Assembly (NCBI GenBank): GCA_905160935.1
Contig: CAJHZI010000184.1
Coordinates: 411,001 to 475,000, forward strand
DNA length: 64,000 bases
Reading direction: 5' to 3'
Origin: Enchytraeus crypticus
Lineage: Eukaryota > Annelida > Clitellata > Enchytraeida > Enchytraeidae
Shown: positions 10,201 to 20,388 of the stretch, one piece after another
Layout of the letters: every line of letters starts with the position of its first letter
Numbering within the stretch: position 1 is the stretch's first letter
Notes under the pieces: model-generated
Databases searched by the model: none
What the model saw: only the letters and a program-made list of their open reading frames with translations
What the model was told of the DNA's origin: nothing
Translations under genes and position numbers: made by a program

Positions 10201-11968
10201 GGCATGATGAGAACATTCGATGTGATCATTGCCACAACATCTGCTATCTCTCCGTTGTATGTACTTGCGTTTTCTACACGTTGATTCGAACTCTGTTTCT
10301 TATGTCTAATTACGATCTTGTGTACTTTATGCATACTGCTTCCTCACGCTACGCATATTAATACCTATAATATTGTATTAACTTAGGGCAGGATAAGAGG
10401 TTCTCATTGTTCTGTAGATTCTAGTAACATTTTGTCTAAGAGGTTGATCCTATTCTGTCTAATTTTACAGGTAGTCAAATTGACATTAAACAATCTGAAA
10501 TATTTTATATTGAATATCATTCATCTTCTATGCCACTGCTGTGCAATGTAGTTCCATGTGACATATCTTGCAATCTCCAGTTTTTTATATACCTGGATAA
10601 TATTTCTCTCAGTAACCGTTTTGATATCTTTGTTTTTTTGCTTACATTTTGTCTGGTAAAGAAAACTTATATTTATGTAATTAAAACTTATATTAATTAT
10701 TGTCTATGTGATATACTGTACATGTGTACTTATGTAGATACAGTATATATCATCACATATCATATACTGTGTATGTATTATTTGACTGCTTGCAACTTAT
10801 ATGTATGTGCCTTTGCTGCGGAACTTTATACGAGATATGTATGTACGGGTGCAGTTTATAGCCAGTATTTATGTACTGGTGCAAATTAAAAGAAATATGT
10901 ATGTACTGGTGCACATTGTAATTAATTTGTGTATTGGTGCGTGAAATAACAATGTGTGTGTACTGATGCAGGTTATAAGCAATGAGATAGATGCTGCCTA
11001 CTGTATCAACGATGCCATAAGACTGCTGAACAAGCGAACTGTCAAATCTTTTCAGCTTCTCTATACTTACTCACAGGTTGATTTTTCACTGTTTCTGTGC
11101 TTCAGTCATTGTATATGTTTTGTATGATGGTAGGGTGTTTTTATACAAAGTATCTCAATACCTCTAATAGGACATTTGAGAGTTCACAATCAGTACTAGT
11201 CCAGTAAATAAGCCATTAGATCTGTTGCATAGACATATTTGTCAAATAGCTGTATTTATTGGGATGCTGGATGATTTGATATCTAATTCATATGTTGATA
11301 TGAAGAGAAAGGCAAAGTATTGAAAATATGGAGGAGTTATATGCAATGAACTTGCCAATAGGCAGTGAATAAGAGAGAGAGCTGTATTTCTCTCTTTACC
11401 ATATCTGCACAAAATGTCTTTACAAACACATGACCTACTCATATTCGCAATCCTATAACTTCCCTGTTATTGAAGATATTCCAACGAAATTTCTCTATGT
11501 TTGAGAGAATTGACTGCTTGTCAAGTCCTGTAAATTTCTCGAGCATTGGTCAGCTGTTGTGCCTTGATTGTAAAAACAAAATTGGGTATCGGTTATAAAA
11601 GACAGTGCAAATGATATGAGTGCATCTGATTAGAGAAGCCAATTATTATTAATTATTATTTATTATTATTAAGCTAATTATTCCAAGTTGACATTTTTAT
11701 AAATTGTCCTGAGGTTCATACGTGGTCGTGTGAGTTCATTTTGAAAGCCTTTGTGTTGAGACATTAAAGTTCTATAGATTTTATGTAGATTTGATATGGA
11801 CTATTTTGACCGGAATGGTCAGTTATTAAATTATCGTATATTCTACCTGTTTAGGGTATAGATGGATTTGGTAGAGATGGCCTTATAGTGAAAATTACCG
11901 AAACTGCAAAACAATTTAAGCTTGATGAATTAAAAGTTCTGGATATCATGATGTTAGATTATTATTGA
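1..11968 (+). CDS. JARID2: JARID2-like gene, 12 coding exons, 5' end outside window
   Basis: JARID2 proteins are JmjC-family cofactors of Polycomb repressive complex 2 that act in the nucleus and lack demethylase activity. Exons read here: 1-946, 1548-1828, 2288-2416, 4065-4157, 5185-5303, 6781-6851, 7327-7471, 8006-8276, 9107-9249, 10139-10256, 10972-11076, 11855-11968. Every junction is GT-AG and codon phase carries through all eleven introns, which strongly supports one gene. Domain order is Ser-rich region, JmjN, start of ARID, JmjC with WSRSDH in place of the iron-binding HxD/E, then a Cys-rich CDHCHNICYLS region typical of JARID2. The ARID core is not recognised between 2416 and 4065. 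Introns hold SINEs, a LINE tail, a mariner-like relic and simple repeats. Family assignment is by motif order read by eye. Confidence 0.8.
959..1340. repeat. (CT)n and compound (TA)n microsatellites in JARID2-like intron
   Basis: A (CT)n tract at about 992-1015 is followed by a SINE-like scrap and then several (TA)n tracts. Between the (TA)n tracts, a short block containing attatataatgtgtgtata recurs four times (near 1140, 1205, 1250, 1285), so this is a higher-order repeat as well as a dinucleotide run. Confidence 0.9.
1548..1828 (+). CDS. JARID2: JARID2-like exon B: JmjN domain
   Basis: Acceptor gtttcag ends at 1547 and donor AAG|GTTTAT begins at 1829. The exon encodes EDIPAFYPEEQF and, further on, ICRIIPPCSW, the two conserved blocks of a JmjN domain. 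About 20 residues between them are acidic and less conserved. JmjN packs against JmjC in this family. It ends in phase 0. Confidence 0.85.
2288..2416 (+). CDS. JARID2: JARID2-like exon C: start of ARID region
   Basis: Acceptor tctgcag ends at 2287 and donor AGG|GTCTGT begins at 2417; 43 codons in phase 0 at both ends. The start (PTVNIPLQLRLVTE) follows the JmjN Trp as in JARID2, and KVCLRYSLR sits where ARID helix 1 would begin. It is weakly conserved and no following ARID core exon was seen, so this boundary is less certain. Confidence 0.6.
3043..3182 (-). mobile_element. LINE 3'-end fragment
   Basis: Reverse complement of the end of the LINE at 21440-22410: a (CT)n tail, then gcactgcctactggctgg and the C-terminal codons of the RT ORF. 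Severely 5' truncated, as usual for target-primed insertions. It lies in the JARID2-like intron where the ARID core exon would be expected. Confidence 0.75.
3598..4010 (+). repeat. SINE-C copies (GATG tail)
   Basis: Contains the family head (gaccaaccggtgattgcacg then aaggcgactaa), the central block cattcggttggtgagcgc, and the 3' block gaccctagttaaactagg ending in (GAT)n. A second, partial copy follows at about 3895-4005. Other copies in the window are near 24125, 25372, 27905, 31706 and 35733. Confidence 0.7.
4065..4157 (+). CDS. JARID2: JARID2-like exon D: linker before JmjC
   Basis: Acceptor gtgtag ends at 4064 and donor GAA|GTTTGT begins at 4158; 31 codons, phase 0 at both ends. It encodes FNELYAESQAELEDKYSDF, placed like the linker that precedes the JmjC beta-barrel in JARID2. 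It joins directly to the EKYWKMVEE exon. Confidence 0.6.
4598..4965 (+). repeat. SINE-A copy
   Basis: Matches the unit at 19275-19560: aaagaggcgactaaggca near the head, gctgaggaaggcaga, a middle block ending cattaatcgatggtgtgct, and the 3' hairpin gatctgccatttggcagaac. The (GA)n tail is short here (gagaag). Confidence 0.65.
5185..5303 (+). CDS. JARID2: JARID2-like exon E: start of JmjC
   Basis: Acceptor attccag ends at 5184 and donor CA|GTATGA begins at 5304 (phase 2). The exon encodes EKYWKMVEENSGNVAVATY and then AFPVKSD, the YW(R/K)-V-E block and FPV loop at the start of a JARID2/KDM5-type JmjC domain. Confidence 0.75.
5646..6668. mobile_element. Degraded Tc1/mariner-like DNA transposon
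   Basis: About 65-75 bp at 5650-5725 recur in inverted orientation at about 6598-6668 (shared words ttcaaaatattt and aatttggtgagctaa), giving terminal inverted repeats. Inside, near 6220-6290 (+), a frame reads VEWPPNSPEFNRLAFYAWG, the W-P-x-S-P-(D/E) block with the third acidic catalytic residue of mariner-type DDE transposases. Stops and frameshifts break the rest. It lies in the intron between the JARID2-like exons ending 5303 and starting 6781. Confidence 0.55.
5831..5858. promoter_or_regulatory. Palindromic double CRE plus E-box
   Basis: A perfect 20-bp palindrome made of two TGACGTCA sites around CGCG is followed directly by TCACGTGA, a perfect E-box palindrome. These are consensus CREB/ATF and bHLH-Zip (USF/TFE type) sites. 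They sit inside the mariner-like relic in a JARID2-like intron. Function is inferred only from sequence. Confidence 0.5.
6781..6851 (+). CDS. JARID2: JARID2-like exon F: JmjC segment
   Basis: Acceptor attcag ends at 6780 and a strong donor C|GTAAGT follows 6851. In the frame required by the previous exon it encodes HRWNFNMIQNNCLNILKY, matching the WN-hydrophobic-hydrophobic-NN-ILK block of JARID2-type JmjC domains. The other frame stops early. It ends in phase 1. Confidence 0.65.
7065..7320. repeat. TGAT/TGAC tetranucleotide repeat
   Basis: About 250 bp of gattgattgattgactgatt-type repeat. The minus-strand reading frame through it (many SINQSINQ units) is an artefact of the repeat. It ends just before the acceptor of the exon at 7327. 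Confidence 0.9.
7327..7471 (+). CDS. JARID2: JARID2-like exon G: JmjC metal-site region, inactive
   Basis: Acceptor ttctacag ends at 7326, just after a long TGAT-type repeat; donor TG|GTTAGC begins at 7472. It encodes LFSTRCWSRSDHCLSSLHYL, the block that in active KDM5 enzymes carries the HxE iron ligands. Here it reads S-R-S-D, as expected for a catalytically dead JARID2-type fold. A proline-rich stretch (LHPPPPG) follows. Confidence 0.7.
8006..8276 (+). CDS. JARID2: JARID2-like exon H: JmjC C-terminal half
   Basis: Acceptor tttcag ends at 8005 and donor CAG|GTAGGA begins at 8277. The first base completes a Trp codon from the previous exon (WYAVCETDGEKLE). The best-conserved block is GQFVFIAPGTYFATISVG followed by MESISFATKEWIPLG, the classic JmjC core with a FAT-x-W-x-P/x-G end. 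The exon ends in phase 0. Confidence 0.9.
9054..9145 (+). repeat. Two-copy tandem duplication across exon I acceptor
   Basis: Two units about 40 bp apart share gtat(t/g)tttag followed by TTCTGC-TGA-AGACGCAG-GCG. The downstream unit is the real acceptor and first ten codons of the JARID2-like exon at 9107; the upstream unit (AG at 9065-9066) is intronic. Confidence 0.8.
9107..9249 (+). CDS. JARID2: JARID2-like exon I: post-JmjC helical region
   Basis: Acceptor gtttag ends at 9106; the donor most consistent with phase is AT|GTGTGT at 9250. It encodes VLHERRRADRFSVVKLILSV, equivalent to the Arg-rich helix after JmjC in JARID2. A near copy of the acceptor and first exon bases lies 40 bp upstream (AG at 9065-9066). 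Confidence 0.75.
10139..10256 (+). CDS. JARID2: JARID2-like exon J: zinc-finger region, first half
   Basis: Acceptor ttatgcag ends at 10138 and donor GTT|GTATGT begins at 10257. It encodes KAELSNRRKASELGLS and then ENIRCDHCHNICYLSV, the first Cys pairs of the C5HC2-like finger found at JARID2 C-termini. Phase 2 in, phase 0 out. Confidence 0.8.
10838..10995 (+). repeat. About 30-bp repeats copying exon K acceptor
   Basis: Units share atgta(t/c)tggtgca followed by a diverged A/T-rich half; there are about five, and the last contains the real acceptor gatgcag|GTTATAAGC. The first unit (gggtgcagtttatagcc) resembles the real junction most. Confidence 0.7.
10972..11076 (+). CDS. JARID2: JARID2-like exon K: zinc-finger region, second half
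   Basis: Acceptor gatgcag ends at 10971 and donor CAG|GTTGAT begins at 11077; 35 codons in phase 0. It encodes AAYCINDAIRLLNKR then FQLLYTYSQ, aligning with the C-x2-C...LR...LxYRY end of the JARID2 finger, but the second Cys and the His are replaced. Upstream lie about four 30-bp repeats that copy this acceptor. Confidence 0.75.
11325..11388 (+). mobile_element. LINE 3'-end fragment
   Basis: A short sense copy of the LINE tail: gcaatgaacttgccaatagg then cagtgaataagagagagag. Found in the last JARID2-like intron. Confidence 0.65.
11855..11968 (+). CDS. JARID2: JARID2-like final exon L
   Basis: Acceptor cctgtttag ends at 11854; 37 codons then TGA at 11966-11968. The phase fits. Sequence GIDGFGRDGLIVKITETAKQ then FKLDELKVLDIMM is acidic and helical with no named motif. 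It is probably the C-terminus, since no further conserved exon follows. Confidence 0.6.
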   Translation, partial: GIDGFGRDGLIVKITETAKQFKLDELKVLDIMMLDYY

Positions 11969-12286
11969 ACTCTGTCCATGTTGAAATGTTGAATTTGTTT
12001 TCTAAATTTAGAAGTTTTTCTTTCCTTGAGCTTCAAATAGGATCTGACAATGGAAGTGTTTCTCTGAATGAGTGGAACGGAGAAAATATTTGTCAAATAA
12101 TTATAATTGAGTTACTAATTAAATTTCATTAAACTATGGAATCTGATTATTGGAATTAATTTCTAACTAAACTAAAATATTAAATTTTGAACATAATTAA
12201 TTTATTGAAATAGTGGCATTAAATTTTATACCGTATTTTAGTTTTGCATTGCCTAAGTTAACCATAACCTATTTATTACAATGTGT

Positions 12287-12345
12287 CTTTATTTGTGTTC
12301 CGTATTATTACAATGTGTCTTTATTTGTGTTCCGTATCGATACAA
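12287..12345. repeat. Two-copy tandem duplication
   Basis: The unit acaatgtgtctttatttgtg followed by ttccgtat occurs twice in direct tandem about 32 bp apart. Recent local duplication in intergenic DNA. Confidence 0.85.
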
Positions 12346-13084
12346 TAATTTATTTCGTACAGTATTGTTTAACTTCTCCGTGTGACTTTACTGAATGTTT
12401 GATGTGTTATTTTCTAGAAATATTTGATGGAGTTGCTGTTTAGTTTCCATGGACTATCGACAGCTAGTTGAGCAAGTTCTTCCTGTTAAGTTAAATACTG
12501 CTACTGATTTACGACACTAGGACTAACATCTCATCTGAGAGCTCACTGGACGATGTTCTGATCGGATGTCTGTCTTCCTGCAAATAATTCTCACTTCTGT
12601 GTTATTCTATTTATTTCTAGTAATGAAGTATGGTAGTGATTTCGGGTTATAATTTTCTCAATCTTTAACTGATGAAAACAAACCGTAATTAATTCACTAG
12701 TTTGATATGCCATGTTTACAAACTACTGTCGTATTTCCTTTAGATAATTGCATTTTAGTTGTATTCCTGCTTAACCGGCAAAATAGTGCAGTAGTCTTGT
12801 GGGGATAGTTGGATTTGTAATATGACAGTAGAAGTGTATGATAACTTAAAACTTAAGAGAAGCCATAAAACTTTAAAAATACTTGTACCTATGCAATGGT
12901 AAAAATATGCCATATATAATATAGTACTTCTGTAAAGATTCAGTTGTTGTTATAGTTTAACGTCGGTCTCGGAAGACGACGATGATGTTGTTTGGGGAAA
13001 CTAGTCGTAGGACTCGGTACCTTATCTGCTGTCATTGTAGCCAGATAGGCCGCTAACAATGTGAGAGACTGTGAAAACACACTT

Positions 13085-13680
13085 GACGCGAGAGATACTT
13101 TATTCATTTGATTTTAATTAACTTTATCATTACAGTTCTTATCAAAATTCGTTAAATCATTTACACTTGCAAATACACCAAAGTAGCTTTCATAACTGCC
13201 CGGCCCTGTTAACACTGGCGTTCGCTGTGTAACTCCGCATAGGGCACATCTCTTCCCGAAGGCATCATCGTCATCTGAGCCCAAAGGCTTCGCCTTCTAA
13301 ACGCAGCAAATTGCAACGAACTATTACATCGCTTTGTCTGTACAAGTGAGCGCGCAGAGTAAGACTGCACTATAACTATATAAAAAGATTCTTCTGACCT
13401 TCTACCGGCCTTCAGCAACGTATTAGCTATAACTAATAATAGAGATCATCCGATAGCTACAGCCAATAGACACAGGGTTCAAATATCACCTCATATAACT
13501 GCGCAGTTTGCCGGAGAGAGTAACTCACATGATCAAGCATTTCCCGGAAAATATGCAATGTTCTAGAAAACAGCCAAACTTGATAACTTACAGAACTACT
13601 ATGCTTAACCTCAGTACCACTACACTTCGAATACAGTTAAGGGAATTGAATGCTCTCTCTCGTTAGACTTCTGGTCTAAA
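13085..13680. other. GC-richer block of unknown nature (possible old solo LTR)
   Basis: Base composition shifts to GC-richer than its surroundings at about 13195-13570. The left part (gatactttattcatttgatt then ttaattaac) resembles in style the polyadenylation-rich LTR region near 62140-62200, but no direct match was seen. A short minus-strand frame through it has no recognisable motif. Confidence 0.25.
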
Positions 13681-13837
13681 AAATTAGCAAGTGCTATTCA
13701 TTTTATGTGTTATGAATTATTGAATTAAATAGCAAATGTACCATGTATGAAAGATTGAATAAGCTTGTTTGGTAAATGTTTATTTTCCTTTTCACTCTTT
13801 GTATGTAAGTTGCTTTGAATATTTGTTTTTGCTTACT

Positions 13838-13885
<48 letters not shown>

Positions 13886-14264
13886 ATATATGTGTGTGTT
13901 TGTATGCATGTATGTATACAAGTATAGGCCTATATTGCATACACTTGTATATACAAGGAATATCTGTGTTTATAAATACCTGCCTACTCGTTAACAAACT
14001 GAAAATATGAGAAATTAGATATTTATTTATGTATTTTTGTTGATGTAAATGATTTCTATGCTGAAATATAATTATTAATGTCATTCGTATGTTTCCTTTT
14101 AAATTGCATGGTTCAATTTCAATTGAATAAGAACATAATAATTATGTAGTAATATTAATATGTGGCAGCAATCTGCTAATGGAGATAGTGATACAAAGCC
14201 ACAAGACGCTCTATTGTGTGAAGTCTGCTATACGATAATTATAGTAGATGGAGTACCTGTTAGT

Positions 14265-14515
14265 GAGCTCATCTGGTCTCTCTCTCTCTCTCTCCCTCTC
14301 TCTCTGTAGTGTTCTGCCAAGTGGCAGGTCCAAAGTACATATTCTTACTCAGTCTGCCGCCATCCTCTATATGGAGTACTCCATCGATCAACAAGTTCTT
14401 CCCTTTACAAAAAGAGGCTATGGCTATGCCTTATTCACACTTTCCTGTAACCTATAATTTGTTAAAAATATAGCTTCAGAGGTGGTTTCCCTTTGCCTTC
14501 CTTATTTCTTGCTTA
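14265..14515 (-). repeat. SINE-A copy with (CT)n tail
   Basis: Reverse complement of the family: (CT)n tail, gttctgccaagtggcagg hairpin, actccatcgatcaacaag, ggctatggctatgcctta, then ggtggtttccctttgcct. The 5' head is missing. Confidence 0.75.
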
Positions 14516-16469
14516 TTCGTTACTTGCGAAAATTGAAAATCGAATCAAAGTCAAATCGAAAAATTAAAGCGTTGTTTATATGCTATTGCAGAACTGTAAC
14601 TAATGGTCTTAAACGATCCGACTGGGATTGAATTAAAAACCTGTTCATCAGGTAAGCGCACTGTCAACCTGACCATGCTACCAGTATCTGAATAGACGCA
14701 CTTATTAGAGTTCTTATTAGAGTTATGTAGAATACTGATTCAACTTTTAAACTAACCCACCAAGACATTAATAATTCGTATACATATATTGTATGTATTG
14801 TATGCATTCCCACTGGATGCAAAGCTGAAATCTTAATTGAAGTCAAACCGGAGTTAGGAACACTATAAAATATAATACAACTATGGTTTAGAAAACTGAC
14901 GATAAAATTATGAATGTCTCTTAATTCATAGATCTAATAGAAGCGCAGTATTTAAAAAATGTCAAAATGCTGTATCAGTCAGCGGGTTACATAATAATTG
15001 TAGTTCCAAGCCAATTTAGATTTAGATCTGTCAGTTGTTTTATCGTAGTTAGAAGTTTTTGACAAACGCTTTTGGAGTTTTTAAATATTGCGCTATAGAA
15101 TTTTGTGTCGTAATAGCATTAAGAAATGCTCACTTACTTGTTTTTTATTCTTGTAAGCAGCTATTTTACTTATAAAAATAAACGTTGTACGACAGGGTAA
15201 AGTTGATAGTTTCTTGCATTGTATACTGAATCGTTTCATTTTTTACTTGAGCAGCTTTTCGAACAGTACTTTTGTTTTTCTTATGAAATATAAAATAATT
15301 TGCTCCTTACGGGTTTTTTTTACGATTTACAATTATCGCTTAGATTAATGGTAGTTAAATACAATTCCTATGTGAACTTCGGCGATGAGTCTTAGTTATA
15401 TGTAGGCTGAACTTGAGCTTTAAGTTGATTGTTCATACATATCATAAAAGTGGCTACCAGTTCATTTTTCATAATTGCATTACATGTACTTGATGTTGTC
15501 TGTTAAAAATAGCAATATTTTTCTAATGAAATTAATTGGAATATTAATTAATTGTCCGTTATAGTCTGTTTTGCCATCTAGTTGTAAATTGAAATGTTTT
15601 TGATCCCCTAGAAGTTAATGGAAGAAGTAATACAATAGATATTCTGGATTAAATGTGCGTGTACGACTGAACGTATATAGTGTGTCGCCTTCTTCATTTA
15701 ATTTTGTCTAGGGCCTAGTTTAGCGTCAGTTTCCTGCTCGAATAGCATGTCAGTGACCGGGAGAACACTGGATTTGAACCCTGTACCTACTGATTAGTTG
15801 TCGAACAATTTGTTCACATGCAACCGGCTCAGTCTGAATTCCCATAGACAAAATCTACTTCAAAATATAAATAAAACAACGTTATATTAACTTTTAACAT
15901 TTGAATCTTGATTTTTTTGCATATAAATCACATCATTCGATTTTCATCATTTGTATTGCTCTGCAACTTAATCATCTAGTTTATTTTCAACTTCTATTCT
16001 CAACTAATTAATTTTGTCAGTAAGTTCTTTTATAAATGTTTGACACATCATTCAGCGAAGTTACTGACTTGATTTAATTTCCTGCCTAAAATAATAATAG
16101 TAGTGATGTAAAACTGAAAAGAACGCTTGTATTTTCTAACTGGTAATCAAAAAATTCCCAGTTGTTTGCGTGCATAGCAATGTATATATTATAGAAGCAT
16201 TCGTGAGAGATTTATGGCAGTCAACTATTCTTAATTCATGTGTATTGGTTTTCGTTTTAAAAGAAATGCTAATTTACCAATAAAGATGGCTGCATGTAGA
16301 AATTATGAATATTGACTGTGCTATACCGTAGCTTTTGCTTCGTGCATTTGCTAATAGGAAGTAGATATTGTGTAATTGAATTGGTTAATTCTCTGTAGTC
16401 TCTGTGATCTTTTTGTCTGTATTATATTCGATTTATAAGTGATCCTTTACATATGTTATCCAAGCGACC

Positions 16470-16682
16470 CTGAACTAGGAGCTCATAGTGAGTGACTCTG
16501 AACTAATAGCTCATGATGAGTGACTCTGAACTAAGAGCTCATATCGAGTGACTCTGAACTAAGAGCTCATGATGAGTGACTCTGAACTAAGAGCTCATGA
16601 TGATTGACTCTGAACTAAGAGCTCATGATGAATGACTCTAAACTAAGAGTTCATGATGACTCTGAAGTAAGAGCTTATGACA
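16470..16682. repeat. 28-bp minisatellite, about 8 units
   Basis: Unit core gagtgactctgaactaag followed by agctcatgat. Units diverge toward the right edge (aactaagagttcatgatgac). No exon was found beside it. Confidence 0.9.
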
Positions 16683-17038
16683 ACTTTCACTTGTAATTTT
16701 ATGTTTAATGTTGATCAGCATATCTGCTCCGTATTTTTTAACTTAAGATTCTGCTGTAGTCAATGATTGGGTGAAGTTTTATAAGTTATTACTAAAACCT
16801 GTTACAAACCAAACGAGACAGTGTTAAAGATTTTTGTTTAGTTAACGTAAAGTACAAGTTTAAATACTTGGTAAAGTTTAAAGTTCGATGTTTTAGCTAA
16901 AAAATGTTTTTGTAAGTTTAAAGTTTGATGTTTTAGCTAAAAAATGTTTTTGTTAAAAAGTTAACGTTTTCTTAAATTATTTTTTGCTTGCAAGCCATTG
17001 ATTTGTCATCTGGTTTGATGACGATGAATTTTACTTAT

Positions 17039-17190
17039 TTCTCTCTCTCTCTCTCTCTCTCACTTCAGTGCACTGCCATGTGGCAGGTTCAAGGTACACA
17101 TTCATACTCAAAGTCTGCTTTCTCGTTCCATAGGAGCACTCCTTAGATCTACAATTAATCCCTTCACCAAGTCTATGTGTTATCCATAGC
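17039..17190 (-). repeat. SINE-A 3' part with (CT)n tail
   Basis: (CT)n tail, gcactgccatgtggcagg hairpin, then diverged family sequence up to ccttcaccaag. Truncated 5'. Confidence 0.65.
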
Positions 17191-18249
17191 CTTTACTTAT
17201 TTAACAATTCGAATTCTAATGACATTGGCATTTGTAAATCCACTTGATGACTTGAGTAATTCTAGTATTAGCTCCTTACACATACTTCGCTTGCAAATTG
17301 ATGTTCCATCGAGCATTTCTTTAAAATCAAACTCTGTTGTTATTTAATTTTGGTCTTTTGGGAACATTATGCATAATAATTACTATAATGATACCAGTGA
17401 AGTGTTCGATGTATATGAAGTATAATTGTTATTTTTATATTTTTCTAATCATTTGCATCTAATCAAAAATATCAGTTTGTGTCGAGTTATTCTCGATCCA
17501 TAAAATTACGATAAAAATCTAATGCTGAAATTGAAATAAGTTTAATTGAGCTGCAAAACATTTATGAAAAAGCGATGATGGCAGCAACAGGGACCACTGG
17601 ATTTTTTCCTCATAGGGAAAAAATTGGTGGTAAACTGTTGATATATAAAACGTTTTTAAATAATTAAAATGTGACAAAGAAAAACTGGACTAAAGGAACT
17701 TATGGACAACCTAATATCTACTGTTTTAAGGTATGGAAGGTAGATTACTCACAGGAAGTCAAAGGTGATTACCAAGTGTGCTGGAAGAAGGTAGTGGTCC
17801 TATCATATATATCTAAGAAGGGGGGTTTTCAATAATTAGTGTAATGATATTTTAGCTGAAAGGTTAATGCTAAGGTCTAATTACCTTTATTAATTGAAAG
17901 TTATATTTAAAAAGTAAAAGCTAACTACTGGCTAGTTATGCAATTACTTTGCTGTAGTAAGCGTTATAATTACGTAGACATATAACTCTTTCTGTGTAGT
18001 ATTTAATCAATTTGTATTCGTATGTTTGTGCGCCTGCATATTATATTGCATAACCTTCAGTAAATTAGCAGATGTACCAAAATTAAATAAAATCGGTTTT
18101 GTTCAAAATAGATTTTTTGTTTCTGCGTTACATTCAACTACATAAATTTGCTTCGAGAATTAGTTTATTAAATTATTATTTATATATTAGTTTATCAAAT
18201 TATTATTTATTATACTATTTGCGGATTCGTTATGTGTGTACAGTTAATT

Positions 18250-18494
18250 CTACCGGATTCTCAATCTCATTCTCTCTCCCCTTTCGTTCTTTTTTCCCTC
18301 TTCCTTTCTTAAGTTTTTCTTTCTTCTTTCCTGCTTCTTTCTTTCTTTCTTTCTCTCTACCACTGTCTCATTCTGTCTATATCTCTCATTTTAGAATTTA
18401 GTCTTAATCTCTGTTCTCTCTAACTATATAACAGCAATTTAAATAAAAATTCCTATCTCTCTCTTCCCCCCTCCCTCTGTCCCTCTCTCTCTAC

Positions 18495-18562
<68 letters not shown>
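18250..18562. repeat. Pyrimidine tract and long (TA)n microsatellite
   Basis: About 120 bp of CT/TTCT-rich sequence (18265-18380), more CT-rich sequence at 18455-18490, then about 65 bp of pure (TA)n. Confidence 0.9.
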
Positions 18563-18564
<2 letters not shown>

Positions 18565-19274
18565 TCATCTATCTGCCTGTTAATCTATTTTTAGATAATG
18601 GTTTACTATCAATATTTGATACAATGTACAAACTCATAACCTAATATCGAGTTACTATTAAATTGCTCAAAAACGAGGATTAATTACAATTACATTAGTT
18701 TCTTTTGCAGCAATAATAAATGAGTAGTTTAAATGAACTTTTTTGATTTTTTAAAACAAACTATATTTGCGCAGATATGCTAAAAACTAAACTAATATTT
18801 TTATCAGTTTGTTAGAATTAACGTCTGTTAATTATCTAAAGCGAAACAGAGCCTTCCCGTAGGCAGAGTGTGCAATTACAGTCGATATGAAGTATTTCCG
18901 TGAAAATGTAGATTAAAGAAATAGTATATTTACTCAGATCAACACCCCTGTGAAAATCTTTAAATAGATTTCAAACGCATTCGTACATGTTATCAGAGAG
19001 TAGAAATTTCAAAGAGCAAAATGACTTAAGGTCAATCTGTATATCTGAGCTTTATCCTTTTCGGGTCGAGTTGTGTTACTCGTTTTGTGCTGATCTTGTG
19101 CAACGCGATCCTGTTCAACAACAGCTCCAACAGTGAGGTTACGTCTTTTGTAAGCACGTCATTGTGTTTACATTGAATTTTAATATTCTTCAAGTTAATA
19201 AAAGTCTACTTAACTTACAGCATGAAAGTATTAAAAGAAAACACAAAAAGAGAAGAATTGCTTATTATAAATGT

Positions 19275-19560
19275 GCCTTGTTGTGTCCGGGCCACTGATG
19301 AATAGACCAATTGTAAACTGCACGTGTCGTAAGAGACGACTAAGCAAGAACTGAGGAAGGCAAAGGAATTCTCCCAGAAGCTATACTATTCGCATGCTCT
19401 AGACTACATTTGAAATAGGGATAGGGCATAACCTTTAGTGAAGGGATCAACTCGTTAATCGATGGAGTGCTATTTATGAAGCCTAAAATCAGAATGTGAT
19501 TAGAAATATGTACCTCGGGCCTGCCACTTGGCAGAACACTAGAAAGAGATAGTAGTGTGC
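19275..19560 (+). repeat. SINE-A, near full length
   Basis: Best copy of the family in sense: head atagaccaattgtaaactg-cacgtgtcgtaagagacgac, body aactgaggaaggcaaagg, gggatagggcataacc, aactcgttaatcgatggag, 3' hairpin gcctgccacttggcagaaca and a short GA tail. The hairpin and tail match the 3' end of the LINE at 21440-22410. Confidence 0.75.
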
Positions 19561-20331
19561 CTGTATTTCTTACGTCTATTGTTAGAGCACAGGAACAGCG
19601 TTGCTTCCATGTATACAAATATATCCCTAGTGGTACAATGATTTAGAAAAGATGGAGATGTTCTTCGGGATATGGAGTATCTCTCTGTTCCTGATTGAAT
19701 TCCTTATCCTTATCGTTGTGGACTCTGCAGACAAGGTCGACTATTCCAGGTAGAGGGATATTAGAAACGTCATTTACGTATTTAGACTTCCGGTTGTTGT
19801 ACAAAATTTCTTTAGTGGTGATGTAAACATTCAAAGAGTTCGTTTTGTACTGCTGTAGGTAAAGCTAGTTAACTAGTTGGTTATTTATCTCAAGCTATAT
19901 GTACACGTGCAATAATCATGTCGTTCCTGACATCATCTATGGGTGGAAAACGGACGAAAACTTCTTATTAATACTATTTTTATTTTTTTTATTTTATTAA
20001 CCTCAGGTGTAAAGAACCCGAGGTTTGATAAGAACGATTCGAGCAATACATGTACGTGTTGAATCACCGCCCGGCTACTCGATGTGATCTATCGGCTTAC
20101 AAGAATTGTCGTAGCAAATTAACTGCATTAAGTATTTGCAAATTCATAGTAAACCTTTGCCAAAGAAAAGAGGTCTCTCGCTTATAGCCGGATAGCTCGG
20201 CAATAAGTCTGCCTACACTATTAACGAAGTCAACTCCATAGGGCTTCATGTGGCCCGTGATTTCAATGGCCACCGCAACATCATTATTATTGCTATTTTA
20301 AAACCTAATGATATATATATATATATTTAAA

Positions 20332-20338
<7 letters not shown>

Positions 20339-20368
<30 letters not shown>

Positions 20369-20388
20369 ATCTCTCTATCTCTCTCTGC
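20339..20388. repeat. (CT)n microsatellite
   Basis: Nearly pure CT run about 50 bp long, preceded by a short (TA)n, just upstream of the first recognised carboxypeptidase exon. Confidence 0.9.

Noticed and set aside
17570-17820. Possible exon or transposase remnant (frame with GTTGFFPHREKIGGKLLIY)
   Set aside because: Stops interrupt it, no splice sites frame it, and no family is recognised.
20005-20280. GC-richer block with tRNA-like words (gccggatagctcggcaat)
   Set aside because: Resembles the start of a tRNA-derived repeat, but no B box or full fold could be traced.
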